Below the pieces are notes generated by a model. It was not told where the DNA came from and did not search any database. It worked only from the letters and a program-made list of their open reading frames with translations. Position numbers and translations under genes: made by a program. From DASQYE01 sp036389315 (GTDB lineage: Bacteria > Acidobacteriota > Blastocatellia > Pyrinomonadales > Pyrinomonadaceae): 64,000 nt of DNA. The stretch is from positions 62,001 to 126,000 of the forward strand of contig DASVQF010000043.1 in the NCBI GenBank assembly GCA_036389315.1, given 5' to 3'. Below are positions 25,867 to 36,600 of this stretch, in pieces; position 1 is the stretch's first letter, and each line of letters opens with the position of its first letter.

Positions 25867-27462
25867 ATGGCGACTGAACTCTTCTATTTGCGGCCCAATA
25901 TCAAGATGGAGCCATTGGTGGATCAATGGTACGCCTGGCCGCACCTGATCCCGCCCGCAACTTGTGCCAGGAATATTACCGAGCGGCACTTGAAGATCAT
26001 GGACTCCTATATCAGCGCGCCGCAAATCCATGCCAACGCCGTCAGTAATCCCGGCCTGCTCGGCGGGCCGTTCATAGATTACGGCGGCTGCCGGGTTGAC
26101 GAGATAAGAGCCTTGAGAGATCGCACCAAAGCAGAGCGGGAGAACTTGATCCATCTCTCCCATGCTATCGCCGAGTTGGATCGTATGCTGAGAGAGGAGG
26201 CCAAAGGTTATAGCCTGAATGCGCTATACAGCCGCGTTCCCGAAGCGTTGAAGGGATATGTCGAGTTGGTCTACGACCTGAACAACAATCCATCATTTCG
26301 GTTGATCGAAGGTCTGCTCTACCGGAGTCAGTATTATGACCGCTGCGCGCAGAGCCTGATGCTCTCGATTGTCACAGGTGATGAGCGGGCATTTGTCCTG
26401 AGCACACCACGACTGGGGTCGGAGAACACCCTTCATCTACGAATTCCGTTTGACGATGAGCGCATCGACGAATTGTTCAGATTGAAGACCGCTCCGCAAC
26501 CGCTGGCGACGATTCGAGAGTTTCTTGAAGTTCCTGATGCGTCTGTCGATCTACTAAAGCGGATGCTGACTACTGAGCCGCCGCCGCCCTGCGAAGGCTA
26601 CTCAGGCTATGGTTTAAGATGGCGCTATTTTGGTCATGCCTGTGTGCTGTTGGAGACCCGTGAAGTGAAGATTCTGGTCGACCCGGCGATCAGCTATACG
26701 TATGAAAGCAGTCTCCCGCGCTATACCTATCAAGACCTGCCGGAATCAATCGACTATCTGATTATCACGCACAATCATCAGGATCACGTCCTGTTTGAGG
26801 CGCTCATGCAGATCAAGCACAAGGTTAGATGCTTCGTCGTTCCCGGAAACATGGCCGGTTCCTTACAAGACCCTTCATTAAAAATGACGTTGCAGAAGAT
26901 CGGCTGCCGGAACGTGATTGAGCTCTCGGAGATGGAACAGTTGACGGAAGGTAATATCAGTATCGTCGGCATTCCCTTTCTGGGCGAGCACGCTGACCTC
27001 AATATCGGGACGAAACTGGCCTACCTGCTGAGAATAGGCTCTTACTCGATGCTGTTTGCCGCCGATTCATGCAACCCGGAGCCCAGGATGTACGAGCATC
27101 TACGTCGCGAGGTGGGAGAGATAGACGCCTTGTTCGTCGGGATGGAGTGCGATGGCGCGCCGCTGAGCTGGCTCTATGGGCCGCTGCTGACCCGCAGTAT
27201 GGATAGAGGCATGGATAGGTCGAGGAGATTTGCGGGCTCCGATTGTGAACAGGTGGTTCAGATTGTAGACCAGCTTAAACCGAGTGAAGTTTATATCTAC
27301 GCCCTGGGACAGGAGCCGTGGCTCACTTACATCATGAGTCTTAAGTACACGGAGGAGTCCAAGCCTATTGTTGAATCTAACAGGTTGATTCGTGAGTGTG
27401 CGTCCAGGGGCAGCCGCGCCGAGCGATTGTTCGGGCAAAAGGAAGTCCTGGTCGAGAGATGA
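25867..27462 (+). CDS. CmlA-type di-iron beta-hydroxylase (metallo-beta-lactamase fold)
   Basis: The start is ATG 25867 (MATELFYLRPN) with GAGAGG 6 bases upstream; the frame is open from 25810. 531 residues, the length of CmlA of chloramphenicol biosynthesis. An N-terminal all-helical arm of about 250 residues precedes an MBL-fold domain (RWRYFGHACVLLETREVKILVDP). The metal motif HNHQDH starts near residue 301, matching HxHxDH in CmlA; later candidate ligands are the Glu in FLGEHADL and the Asp in FAADSCN. CmlA enzymes hydroxylate the beta carbon of an aromatic amino acid held on an NRPS carrier. That fits the Phe-like adenylation pocket encoded just upstream. A simple hydrolase is less likely given the length and the N-terminal arm. 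Confidence 0.88.
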   Translation: MATELFYLRPNIKMEPLVDQWYAWPHLIPPATCARNITERHLKIMDSYISAPQIHANAVSNPGLLGGPFIDYGGCRVDEIRALRDRTKAERENLIHLSHAIAELDRMLREEAKGYSLNALYSRVPEALKGYVELVYDLNNNPSFRLIEGLLYRSQYYDRCAQSLMLSIVTGDERAFVLSTPRLGSENTLHLRIPFDDERIDELFRLKTAPQPLATIREFLEVPDASVDLLKRMLTTEPPPPCEGYSGYGLRWRYFGHACVLLETREVKILVDPAISYTYESSLPRYTYQDLPESIDYLIITHNHQDHVLFEALMQIKHKVRCFVVPGNMAGSLQDPSLKMTLQKIGCRNVIELSEMEQLTEGNISIVGIPFLGEHADLNIGTKLAYLLRIGSYSMLFAADSCNPEPRMYEHLRREVGEIDALFVGMECDGAPLSWLYGPLLTRSMDRGMDRSRRFAGSDCEQVVQIVDQLKPSEVYIYALGQEPWLTYIMSLKYTEESKPIVESNRLIRECASRGSRAERLFGQKEVLVER

Positions 27463-27515
27463 CGCAAGGGCGGGGCAAGGGAAGCTCGGGATCGCCCCGA
27501 AATAGGTGTTAGAGA

Positions 27516-30500
27516 ATGAAGGACGCAGATCGTTCCGGTTCCATAGAAAACAGCATCGCGGTCGTCGGCATGAGTGGCCGGTGGCCGGGAGCCAGCCATC
27601 TTGATCTCTTCTGGAAGAACCTGCAAGAAGGGGTGGAATCAATCACGTGGTTCTCGGACGAAGAGTTGGAATCAGCTAACGTCCCTGAGTCGCTGCTCAA
27701 GAATCCCAGCTATGTCAAGGCCGGGCCAGTCCTCGAAGGCATAGAGCTGTTCGACGCCTCCTTCTTCGGGATGAGTCCGAGAGAGGCCCAGCTCCTAGAC
27801 CCACAGCATAGACTGTTCATGGAGTGCGCCTGGGAGACGCTCGAAGCGGCTGGCTACGATCCCGAAAAGTATGCGGGTTCGATTGGTGTTTACGCCGGAG
27901 TCGGCTGTAGCACCTACATGTTATCCAACCTCTATCCGTTGATGACAAGCATGGGCGTGATGGGGCTTCACGAAATTCTACAGGCCAATGAGAAGGATTT
28001 TCTCCCTGTTCGCGTCTCCTATAAATTGAACTTGCGCGGGCCCAGTCTCAGCGTGAGCACGGGCTGCTCGACATCTTTAGTGGCAATTCACCTCGCCTGC
28101 CAGAGCTTGCTCAATGGCGAATGTGATATGGCTTTGGCTGGCGGTGTTTTTGTGAGAGTGCAGCAAAAGACAGGCTATTTGTATCAAGAGGGATGGCCGT
28201 GTCCCCCGGACGGACACTTAAGAGCCTTTGATGCCAAAGCCCAGGGGACAATTTTCGGCAGCGGTGTGGGCATTGTTTTGTTGAAGAGATTCAGGGACGC
28301 TCTGGCTGATGGTGATGACATTCAAGCTCTGATTAAAGGCTCAGCCATCAACAATGACGGCTCAGCGAAAGTCAGCTTTACCGCTCCCAGCATTGAGGGT
28401 CAGGCCGAAGTGATTGCCGAAGCCCTGGCCGTGGCAGGCGTTGACCCGGAGACGATCACTTACATAGAGGCTCACGGGACGGGAACACGCTTTGGCGATC
28501 CGGTTGAGGTCGCCGCGCTGACACAAGCGTTTCGCGCCTACACAAAGAGGAAAGGGTTTTGTGCTATTGGGTCAGTGAAAACTAATATCGGCCATCTGGA
28601 TGCGGCGGCCGGGGTGACGGGCTTCATCAAAACTGTGCTGGCGCTCAGAGATAAACGGCTGCCTCCGAGCCTGAACTTCGATCAACCCAATCCACAGATT
28701 GATTTCGCGGGCAGTCCCTTTTACGTCAACACCAAACTCCGGCCCTGGCAGGCGGCCCCGAAGCCTCTCCGGGCTGGAGTCAGTTCCTTCGGTGTGGGGG
28801 GGACAAATGCCCATGTCATTCTTGAAGAAGCACCGGAGCGGGCCCCCTCCGGCCCGTCACGTCCCAGCCATTTAGTAGTCCTCTCGGCAAAGACGAGCGC
28901 CGCCCTGGAGAGTGCGACCGCTCAGTTGGCTGATTACCTGGCGCGCAATCCTGAGATCAATCTCGCTGATGTCGCTTACACGCTCCACGTGGGCAGAAAA
29001 ACTTTCAGCTACCGACGGATGCTGGTCTGTCAAGAGGCTGAGCAGGCTGCGTCGGCGCTACAAACACTCGACCCGAAGCAGGTTGTGACGCATCTTCAAA
29101 GACCCGGATACAGACCTGTCGTCTTCATGTTTCCGGGCGGCGGCGCGCAGTACGTCCAAATGGGGCTCGAACTCTATCAAACGGAACGAACCTTTCGCCA
29201 ACACGTAGACATGTGCGCCGCAGGGCTGATGCCGCATCTGGGCCAAGATATTCGCCAGGTCTTGTACCCCGAAGCAGAGGCCGTGGAGGAGTGCGCCAAA
29301 CAGTTAAAGCGGCCCGCCCTGGCCTTACCGGCCCTCTTCACTGTCGAATACGCTCTTGCTCAATTGTGGATGTCATGGGGCATTCAGCCTCAGTCGATGA
29401 TCGGCCATAGCCTGGGTGAATACGTGGCGGCCTGTTTAAGTGGAGTCTTCACTTTGGAAGATGCTTTGGCGCTGGTGGCGCTCCGGGGACGACTGGCCGA
29501 AAAAATGGCCGGAGGGGCGATGCTCAGTATCCCGCTCGCGGAGACGGAGATAAAACCCCTGCTGGGAGAGAGGCTGCACCTGGCGGCGATTAACGGCCCT
29601 TCGTTCTGTGTGGTTTCCGGCCCCGTTGACGAGATCGAGAAAATGCAAACGTGGCTGGCCGAAAAGGGTTTGGAATATAGCCGTCTCCATATCAACACGG
29701 CCGGGCACTCAGAGATGCTTGAGCCGATCCTGGAGGAGTTCGAGACAATGGTCGGTGAGGTAGCCTTAAAGCCACCCCGGATTCCTTACATCTCGAATGT
29801 CACGGGAACCTGGATGACGCAGGCGGACGCCACGACTCCAACCTATTGGACAAAGCATTTGCGCCAAACCGTCCGCTTTGGCGATGGCCTTCAGCAGTTG
29901 TTGGGAGAGTCTGCGAACATTTTGTTGGAGGTCGGCCCAGGGAACACGCTGGCAACCTTAGCCCGCCAGCATCCTGCTAAGGCGAAGACGCAGGTGGTGC
30001 TTTCCTCGCTCCGTCATGTACGGGAGCGGCAATCGGATGTTGCGTTCATGTTGAAGACGTTGGGTCGCCTGTGGCTGGCTGGAACAGAAGTTGATTGGGT
30101 AAGTTTCTATCTTTCGGAACGAAGGCATCGCCTACGCTTACCGACCTACCCGTTTGAGCGTCAACGCTACTGGATTGACTCGCAAAGCACTTCGCAGCAC
30201 GTCAGTCATCATCCGGGTGAGGGAAGCCGGAAACCGGACGAAACGGATTTGCAAGCCGTGCCCGAGCCTTCAATGTCTACCTATCAGCGACCCGACTGCC
30301 TGAATGCGTATGTGCCTCCGGAGACAGAGACGGAGCGAGGTCTGGCTGTGATCTGGCAAGACGTGCTGAAAATCGAGCCGCTGGGCATACATGATAACTT
30401 CTTCGAGATGGGGGGGCACTCAATGCTGATGATTCAGTTAAGCGCCCGACTCCGCCGGACTTTTCAGGTCAACATCTCTTTGCACCGCTTCCTTGAAGGC

Positions 30501-31463
30501 CCCACGATTGCGCAGCTAGCCGTCGCCATTGAAGAGGCTCGCCATCAACAGAAGGAACTGATGACTGTATCCAGGACTCAAGATGTCCTGGTGAGGCTAC
30601 AGACGAAGGGCAGCAGGCGACCGTTTTTCTGCGTGCATCCGGCTGGCGGGACTGTCCTCTGCTACGCCCAATTGGCGCACCTCCTCGGTACAGATCAGCC
30701 GTTCTATGCTCTTCAAGCCCCGGACACTCATTCAGACGGCGACACGGAGCCTCGCATCGAGGAGATGGCGGCCTGTTACCTGGCTGAGGTGCGCGCTATT
30801 CAGCCGGAGGGCCCATACTTGTTGGGAGGGTGGTCGCTGGGAGGGAATATCGCCTTTGAGATGGCTAATCAGTTGTCTGAGCAAGGGCAGGAGGTCGCCT
30901 TGCTGGCGATGTTTGATAGTCATCCGCCAGCGACATACAACTCACAAAGGGATTCCGGGGAAACGAACATGCTCGCGGCCTTCATCTGGGTCTTGTCCCT
31001 GTATATGGGTAAGAAAGATCCGCCAGTCACCTGCGATGAGCTACAGGCGCTCAACCCCGATGAAGGATGGAACTATATCAAAGAGCAGTTCGAGAAAAAG
31101 CAGGTCTTACCTGACGGGATGGAATTTCAGGATGTCTATGGCTTCTACCAGAGGTGGAAGAGTCATGGACTGGCCTTGCGAAACTACAAACCACACCGGA
31201 TTTATCCAAATCAACTGACCCTTTTTCAGGCCACTGAAGGCCATCCCGAAGGACTCTTGGGATTGACCGGCGTTGATTTGCAGAGAATCGACACGCAAGC
31301 CTGGGCGGCTCTCACGTCCGAGCCGCTGGCGATCTATGACGTTCCGGGAGACCACTACACAATCGTTCATCAACCTCATGTTCAAGTGTTGGCACAGGCA
31401 TTGACACACTGTCTTGAGCAGGCTCAGCGACAGGCGAGACCTTTGGAGGTACTCAGAAGATGA
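27516..31463 (+). CDS. Terminal PKS module KS-AT-ACP-TE
   Basis: 1315 residues. KS: Cys184 in TGCSTSL, EAHGTGTRFGDP, VKTNIGHLDAA. AT: about Ser632 in GHSLGEYVAA, but the specificity loop reads INTAGHSEMLEP. A TAGH-like motif instead of HAFH has been linked to larger extender units such as ethylmalonyl-CoA, so this AT may not use malonyl-CoA. ACP: FFEMGGHSML with about Ser969. A type I thioesterase ends the protein: FFCVHPAGGTVLCYAQLA, nucleophile about Ser1107 in GGWSLGGNIAFEM, His in GDHYTIVHQPHV. It should extend the amino-acyl chain by one unit, leave it unreduced, and release it by hydrolysis or cyclisation. Sequence and codon use differ more from the other modules than they do from each other. 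Confidence 0.93.
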   Translation: MKDADRSGSIENSIAVVGMSGRWPGASHLDLFWKNLQEGVESITWFSDEELESANVPESLLKNPSYVKAGPVLEGIELFDASFFGMSPREAQLLDPQHRLFMECAWETLEAAGYDPEKYAGSIGVYAGVGCSTYMLSNLYPLMTSMGVMGLHEILQANEKDFLPVRVSYKLNLRGPSLSVSTGCSTSLVAIHLACQSLLNGECDMALAGGVFVRVQQKTGYLYQEGWPCPPDGHLRAFDAKAQGTIFGSGVGIVLLKRFRDALADGDDIQALIKGSAINNDGSAKVSFTAPSIEGQAEVIAEALAVAGVDPETITYIEAHGTGTRFGDPVEVAALTQAFRAYTKRKGFCAIGSVKTNIGHLDAAAGVTGFIKTVLALRDKRLPPSLNFDQPNPQIDFAGSPFYVNTKLRPWQAAPKPLRAGVSSFGVGGTNAHVILEEAPERAPSGPSRPSHLVVLSAKTSAALESATAQLADYLARNPEINLADVAYTLHVGRKTFSYRRMLVCQEAEQAASALQTLDPKQVVTHLQRPGYRPVVFMFPGGGAQYVQMGLELYQTERTFRQHVDMCAAGLMPHLGQDIRQVLYPEAEAVEECAKQLKRPALALPALFTVEYALAQLWMSWGIQPQSMIGHSLGEYVAACLSGVFTLEDALALVALRGRLAEKMAGGAMLSIPLAETEIKPLLGERLHLAAINGPSFCVVSGPVDEIEKMQTWLAEKGLEYSRLHINTAGHSEMLEPILEEFETMVGEVALKPPRIPYISNVTGTWMTQADATTPTYWTKHLRQTVRFGDGLQQLLGESANILLEVGPGNTLATLARQHPAKAKTQVVLSSLRHVRERQSDVAFMLKTLGRLWLAGTEVDWVSFYLSERRHRLRLPTYPFERQRYWIDSQSTSQHVSHHPGEGSRKPDETDLQAVPEPSMSTYQRPDCLNAYVPPETETERGLAVIWQDVLKIEPLGIHDNFFEMGGHSMLMIQLSARLRRTFQVNISLHRFLEGPTIAQLAVAIEEARHQQKELMTVSRTQDVLVRLQTKGSRRPFFCVHPAGGTVLCYAQLAHLLGTDQPFYALQAPDTHSDGDTEPRIEEMAACYLAEVRAIQPEGPYLLGGWSLGGNIAFEMANQLSEQGQEVALLAMFDSHPPATYNSQRDSGETNMLAAFIWVLSLYMGKKDPPVTCDELQALNPDEGWNYIKEQFEKKQVLPDGMEFQDVYGFYQRWKSHGLALRNYKPHRIYPNQLTLFQATEGHPEGLLGLTGVDLQRIDTQAWAALTSEPLAIYDVPGDHYTIVHQPHVQVLAQALTHCLEQAQRQARPLEVLRR

Positions 31464-31591
31464 TCGCAAACACGGGTACTGTACAAGGGTCGTGACGCAG
31501 GCCATCCGGGTCAAGCCGGTGCGGACGAGTTCCGCAAGGGAGGCATTCCTCTTTCCTGACATCACGGATGCATAGGCAAAGGATTCGTTTA

Positions 31592-32953
31592 ATGAAGGCT
31601 CGCGGATTACGAACTCTTCTTATCATCTGGGCCGCAAACCTGATCTCGATGTTCGGGTCGGGGCTCACGGGCTTCGCTATGGGGGTCTGGGTCTATCAGC
31701 GCTCGGGCTCTGTCACACAGTTCGCCTTAACGGTTCTGTCCGGTGTAGTGCCGGGGCTGCTCGTCACGCCTTTTGCGGGTTTCTTTGTTGATCGCTGGCC
31801 GCGTCGCTGGGTGATGATCTTAAGCGATGTGGGGGCTGCGCTGAGCGTGCTGACCATAGGGCTGCTGCTACTGTTGGGCCGCTTTCAAGTCAGATACTTT
31901 TACGTAGCTCTGGCCGTCGGCGGCGTCTTTGGCGTCTTCAGACAATTGGCCTTCTCGACCACCCTCCCGATGCTCGTCCCCAAAGAGCATTTAGGTCGCG
32001 TCAGCGGCTTGTTGCAGATGGGGTACCCGGCCGCGCGCATTATCTGCCCCGTCGCGGCTGGCTTGCTGCTCGCAATCCTCCCAATTCATAGTGTCATTCT
32101 CATAGACTTCTTCAGCTTCTTCGCCCCTATCCTGACGATGTTGGTGGTGCGGATTCCGACGCTGGAACGGAGCGCGGAAGGGCGTGAGGGCAGAGGCTCT
32201 TTCTGGGATGGGCTCAGCGCCGGGTGGGCATTCATCAGCAGACGGCGCGGCGTGCTGGTGCTGCTGCTCTTCTTTATTATCATCAACTTCACGATGGGCC
32301 TGGCCCACGCCCTCTATCAACCGCTGCTGTTAAGCTTCGCGTCCGTCAAGATGGTCGGCCTGATGTCAACCATCTCGGGCTGTGGCCTGTTGTCGGGCAG
32401 TGTCGTGATGGTGCTTTGGGGAGGGCCGAAGCGGCGCATGCGGGGCATCTTCGGCTTTGGGCTGCTCTACGGCTTGGGCCTCGTGACGGCCGGGCTGCGG
32501 GAATCGGTTCCGCTCATTGGTATGGCCTTCTTTGTGACGGTCTTCGGTGTGCCTCTCATCACGGGTTCGATGCAGGCTATGTGGCTGCGTAAAACGCCGC
32601 CAGACCTGCAAGGGCGCGTCTTCGCGGTGTGGACTATGATCCTCAAAGCCTCTCTTCCGCTGGCCTACCTGGCTTCGGGCCCGCTGGCCGACCGTGTCTT
32701 CAGGCCGCTACTGGCAGAGGGCGGCCCGCTCTCCGAAAGCGTCGGGGTATTCATCGGCGTGGGCCCGGGGCGGGGCATAGGTCTCATGTACGTCACCATC
32801 GGAATCGTGGTCATGCTCACGACCACAGCCAGCTACCTGCACCCGAGGTTTCGGCTGCTCGAAGACGAGCTGCCGGACGTGACCGCAGATGAAGCCGCAG
32901 ATAAGACCGCAGCCGCAGCCGCCCCGGCCAGCATCGAACAAAGTTACGCATAA
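31592..32953 (+). CDS. MFS exporter (macrolide-efflux type)
   Basis: 453 residues from ATG 31592, which has AAAGGA 9 bases upstream; an in-frame ATG at 31568 is the alternative. About 12 hydrophobic segments. The first loop between helices 2 and 3 has the MFS motif A variant GFFVDRWPRRWVMILSD, and helix 1 reads FGSGLTGFAMGVWVYQRSGSV, as in MefA-like drug efflux proteins. The C-terminus ends in an acidic and Ala-rich cytoplasmic tail. It is the last gene of the co-directional cluster, 128 bases after the TE-bearing PKS, and probably exports the product or gives self-resistance. Confidence 0.9.
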   Translation: MKARGLRTLLIIWAANLISMFGSGLTGFAMGVWVYQRSGSVTQFALTVLSGVVPGLLVTPFAGFFVDRWPRRWVMILSDVGAALSVLTIGLLLLLGRFQVRYFYVALAVGGVFGVFRQLAFSTTLPMLVPKEHLGRVSGLLQMGYPAARIICPVAAGLLLAILPIHSVILIDFFSFFAPILTMLVVRIPTLERSAEGREGRGSFWDGLSAGWAFISRRRGVLVLLLFFIIINFTMGLAHALYQPLLLSFASVKMVGLMSTISGCGLLSGSVVMVLWGGPKRRMRGIFGFGLLYGLGLVTAGLRESVPLIGMAFFVTVFGVPLITGSMQAMWLRKTPPDLQGRVFAVWTMILKASLPLAYLASGPLADRVFRPLLAEGGPLSESVGVFIGVGPGRGIGLMYVTIGIVVMLTTTASYLHPRFRLLEDELPDVTADEAADKTAAAAAPASIEQSYA

Positions 32954-33089
32954 CATATTCTCCTGCGAACCCTCCGGATGTAGAAGCCTAAGTTTCGCCC
33001 AAAATAGCGCAGCGATGCTTTCGTAATTTACAGCCAACAATGAAGGCTGCCGAAGAGACACTTGAACTTGATGAAAAGCAGCGACAACG

Positions 33090-33505
33090 ACCATCTTCAG
33101 ATGAGTCCAGAGGTATGCCCCTGAAATCAACAAAAGAATCCGTCCCCAGTTGAAGCTCGCCGCCGCTTCATAGCGTATCGACGAAACCTATATCAAGGTC
33201 AGCCAGCAGTGGAAATACCTCTCCCGTGCGGTAGACAAAGAAGGACAGACTATTGAATTCCTGCTCTCAGCAAAACGTAATATTCCCACAGTAAAACGTT
33301 TCTTCAAGAAGATGATCCGCGCCGGTCATCGGAGGCTTGCGTTCTCCATCTCGGTAGACAGACATGCCTCCTACCCTGATGCTCTGACCACTTCACAGGA
33401 AGAGAAAGTGCTGCCGAAAGCTTGCAGACTTAGAAGGACGAGGTACTTTGACCAATATAGTCCGAACAGGATCACCGCTTCATCAGAAGAAGAAGGAGGG
33501 CGATA
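33090..33505 (+). pseudogene. Decayed IS6-family transposase
   Basis: Translated fragments match the transposase remnant at 59 kb: IDETYIKVSQQWKYLSRAVDKEG, LSAKRNIPTVKRFFKKMIRAGHRR, SISVDRHASYPDALTTSQEEKVLP. These contain the first two catalytic Asp of the DDE set. The end is frameshifted (ACRLRRTRYFDQ...), the third catalytic region is destroyed, and a stop separates the first block from its N-terminal part. Similarity to the 59-kb copy starts near 33090 and fades near 33500. No terminal repeats were found. It separates the biosynthetic cluster from the secreted-protein gene. Confidence 0.85.
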
Positions 33506-33652
33506 ATATCTTCTGGATACACAAAGGAGCAGAATTTGAACTCTCGACAGGATTCCTCCCCGTATAACTACTCGTTACAGCCTTTCTCAGCACAAAGCCT
33601 GCGGTGAGCCTTACTAGAACTGTATTCCCACTACGCAGAGCCGCCTCTTGGC

Positions 33653-36600
33653 TTATGGACACCAAACCGCTACCACCGTTCCTGTCCCGGCGTGCCCAAG
33701 GTTGGAATCATAACCGGGGTTGGTCTTAACGATTACAATCCGTGAGACGTTGCCCGAGATGATCGAACCCGTCTTGGTGATCGAACTGGACACAATCACG
33801 GCCATGTAGGAAGGGAGGCTGCTCGGAGGCCCAGAGCTGTTGCCAGGGCCGGTTGTCCATGTGCCGCCACAGGTGGCCGGACTCGTGCTGGTCTGATTCG
33901 CAAAGCCCTTGAAACTCGACGGGGCCGCGCCGCCGCTCAGCGCATTCATCTTTAACCATTGCGCGCCCCAGAACGTCACCTGCCGCCCCACTGCCGCGTT
34001 TAGATCACCGATGATAAAGCTCCCTCCGGCAGTCCCCTTTGGATAGTCGAAGATCAGCGTCGCGGCAACGCTCGCTGACGGCAGGTAGTTAGCGTCCCCG
34101 GCGAACCTGCCCAAGACCGTCCCAGGGCCGAGCGGCTGCGCGACCCTTTCGATCCGGCAGCTCGCAAGGCCCGCCGCATCAGTCGTCGCAGCACACGCCT
34201 GCGCGCTGGCCCCTTCACCGAGCGTGAGCGTGAGTGCGCGGTTCGCGACCGGGAGCGAGTTGGAGTCGAGCAGCGAGGCGGTCAAGACCACCGGGCCGCC
34301 ATTGGCGAACATCTTGCCATAGGTTATAACGCGCGAGGTTGCCCTGCCGACCGTCAGCGTGGCCGTGCCGTCACCGGCGGCGTGCCCCGTGTCGCCCGAG
34401 AAGCGGGCCGCGACGGCGTTCGGGTATGTGCCCGCGTTGATGCCGGCGAGGCTGACATTCGCCAGGGTCGCGACGCCGCCGGCGTCCGTTCTGGCGACGC
34501 CGACAGCTACACCGTTAAGAGTGAATGTCACGTCCCGGCCGCCAAGCGGCGCATCATTCGCCGTCAGGCGGGCCGACAGTTCAACCGTCCCCCCGTAAGT
34601 GCCGGAGGCAGGCGACACGGACAGCAGAGTAGGCGTGATAGCGCTGGCCTCCCACTCGGTTGTGACGGTGTTAGAGGTCTGTGACCTCCCTGCGGAATTA
34701 ACGAACCTGGCGACGACGGTATCCGTGCCCGCGCGGCTCCCGTCGTAGGTGAACTGCGCCAAGCCCTGCGCATCGGTCGTCGTGGTGCCGCTTAGACCCG
34801 CATGCGGCCCCGAGAGGACTTCAAAAGTTACTTCGCGCCCCTGAAGAAGGTTGCCGCGAGCGTCCTGTGCGGTCACCGTCAAGGTGTGCCGCGCGCCGAC
34901 TTCGTGCGAGGCCGAGACGGGCGTTAAGACTATCCCCTCGCCGACGACGGCGGCCGTGTTCTGGAGGAAGAATGCGGCGAAGAAGATGTTATCGTCGTTC
35001 GAAGGATTACTCGTGGTCACGGTCAGCTCGGTGTCGCCGGCGTTGACGAAAGGTCTGAGGTCGTATAGCTCGTCGTCGGCCCTCGGCTGCCTCGGAAGAG
35101 CGTACGGGTCTGAAGGGTTGTCGGTGCTGTCGCCGAGCCCGCCGACGGTCAGTAGCGCGCCGTTGGCAAGCTCGCCGTCGTCCTCGCCGCCAGCCGAGGT
35201 CGTCATGCGCCTGCCGTTAACGTCAATCACGCTGTACTGCTGGGCGCGCTCGTCCTGGTGTCCGAAGGAGACGCCGAGCGACATCGTGAGCGCGGAGTCG
35301 GGGTCGCTCAGGTCGAGCGGCTGTGCGAAGCGCAGCGCGAAGGTGTCGCCCGTGGTCTGCTGCGCGCCGAAGAGCAGCGCGGCCGTGTTGTCGCGCGTCT
35401 GGTTCGGGTCGTCGAAGATGACGACGAGGACTTCGCCCTCCGACATGTTTGAGTTCTCCTCGCGGAGCGCGAGCTCTACCCGTCCGGCGGGCGACGCGTC
35501 CAGCTTCGCCTTGACGATGTCCGTCACCTCACTCCAGAAGTTGTACGCCCGTATCCCGCTCGGCGTGGCGATCTCCCAGGGCACGGCGACGCCTTCGAGC
35601 TTAACGTCGTCGGGGCGCAGAAGGTATCTGAAGAACCCCCTCGACGCCGCCGCCATGAATGCGCGCCTGACGGTAGCGCCGGCGGGTTTCTCCACCTTGA
35701 GCGTGCCGTCGTGCTCCGTTATCCCGAGGCCGCTGACGGAGGCGCTGATCTTGCCCGTCTCCGTCACCACCGGCTTAATCGAGCCCTCTGTGACGGTCGG
35801 GTAGAACCCGATGCTTTCAATGGCCTCGCCGACCCCGCTCGCGCCGTCGTCGTCCGTCACAATGAGCTTGGCGCGGTAGACGCCGGGGGCCGTGTAGGTG
35901 TGGCTTTCGTACAAAGTCACGGTGCCGCCCGTCTCTGTGAAGGTGGCCGGCGTGGTCGTGCCGTCGCCCCAGTCCCAGACGCCCGTATGCGTGTCGCGGA
36001 CGCCGTAATCGAAGAAGCTGGTGGCGGCCGTTACGGTTTGGCCGGGCGTGAAGAGGCGGTTGTTCGTCGTGAAGCCGACCGGGAAGACGGTCGGCGCGGC
36101 GTTCTGCACGTTCATGGGCGCAACCCCGGAGGCGACCCCGCCACGGTCGTCGGCGAGGGTCACCCGAATGGTGAACTGGCCGTCGTCCGCGTAGTAGTGG
36201 TTGGCGAAGATCGTGCCGGAGCCGCCGTTCTCCTGCACGAAGAGCGGCTGCACGGGGGAGCCGTCGCCCCAGTCAATCATGCCGCTGTGCGTGCCCAGCG
36301 AATCCGGGTCTGTGAAATAAGCGAAGAAAGAGCCGCCGCCCTCATATGTGATGTAGTTGGAGAGTTGAAGGACGGGCGGGGAGTTGCTGAGTCCGCCGCC
36401 GCTGCCTATGGTGAGGCCGAAGGTGCGGGAGGCCGTCCCGCCGTCGTCGTCCGAGACGGTCAGGGTGATGGTGTAAGCGCCAGGCGCGGCGTAGGCGTGG
36501 CGGCCGCCGGCGGAGCCTGAGCCGCCCGCCTCTGTCACGGCCGCCGGGCCAGCCGCGCCGTCGCCCCAGTTGATCTCCGCCGTGTGCGTGTCGCGGACGC

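Noticed and set aside
35711..36520. 269-codon plus-strand frame opposite the PKD protein
   Set aside because: Antisense shadow of the repeat protein; no recognisable sequence.
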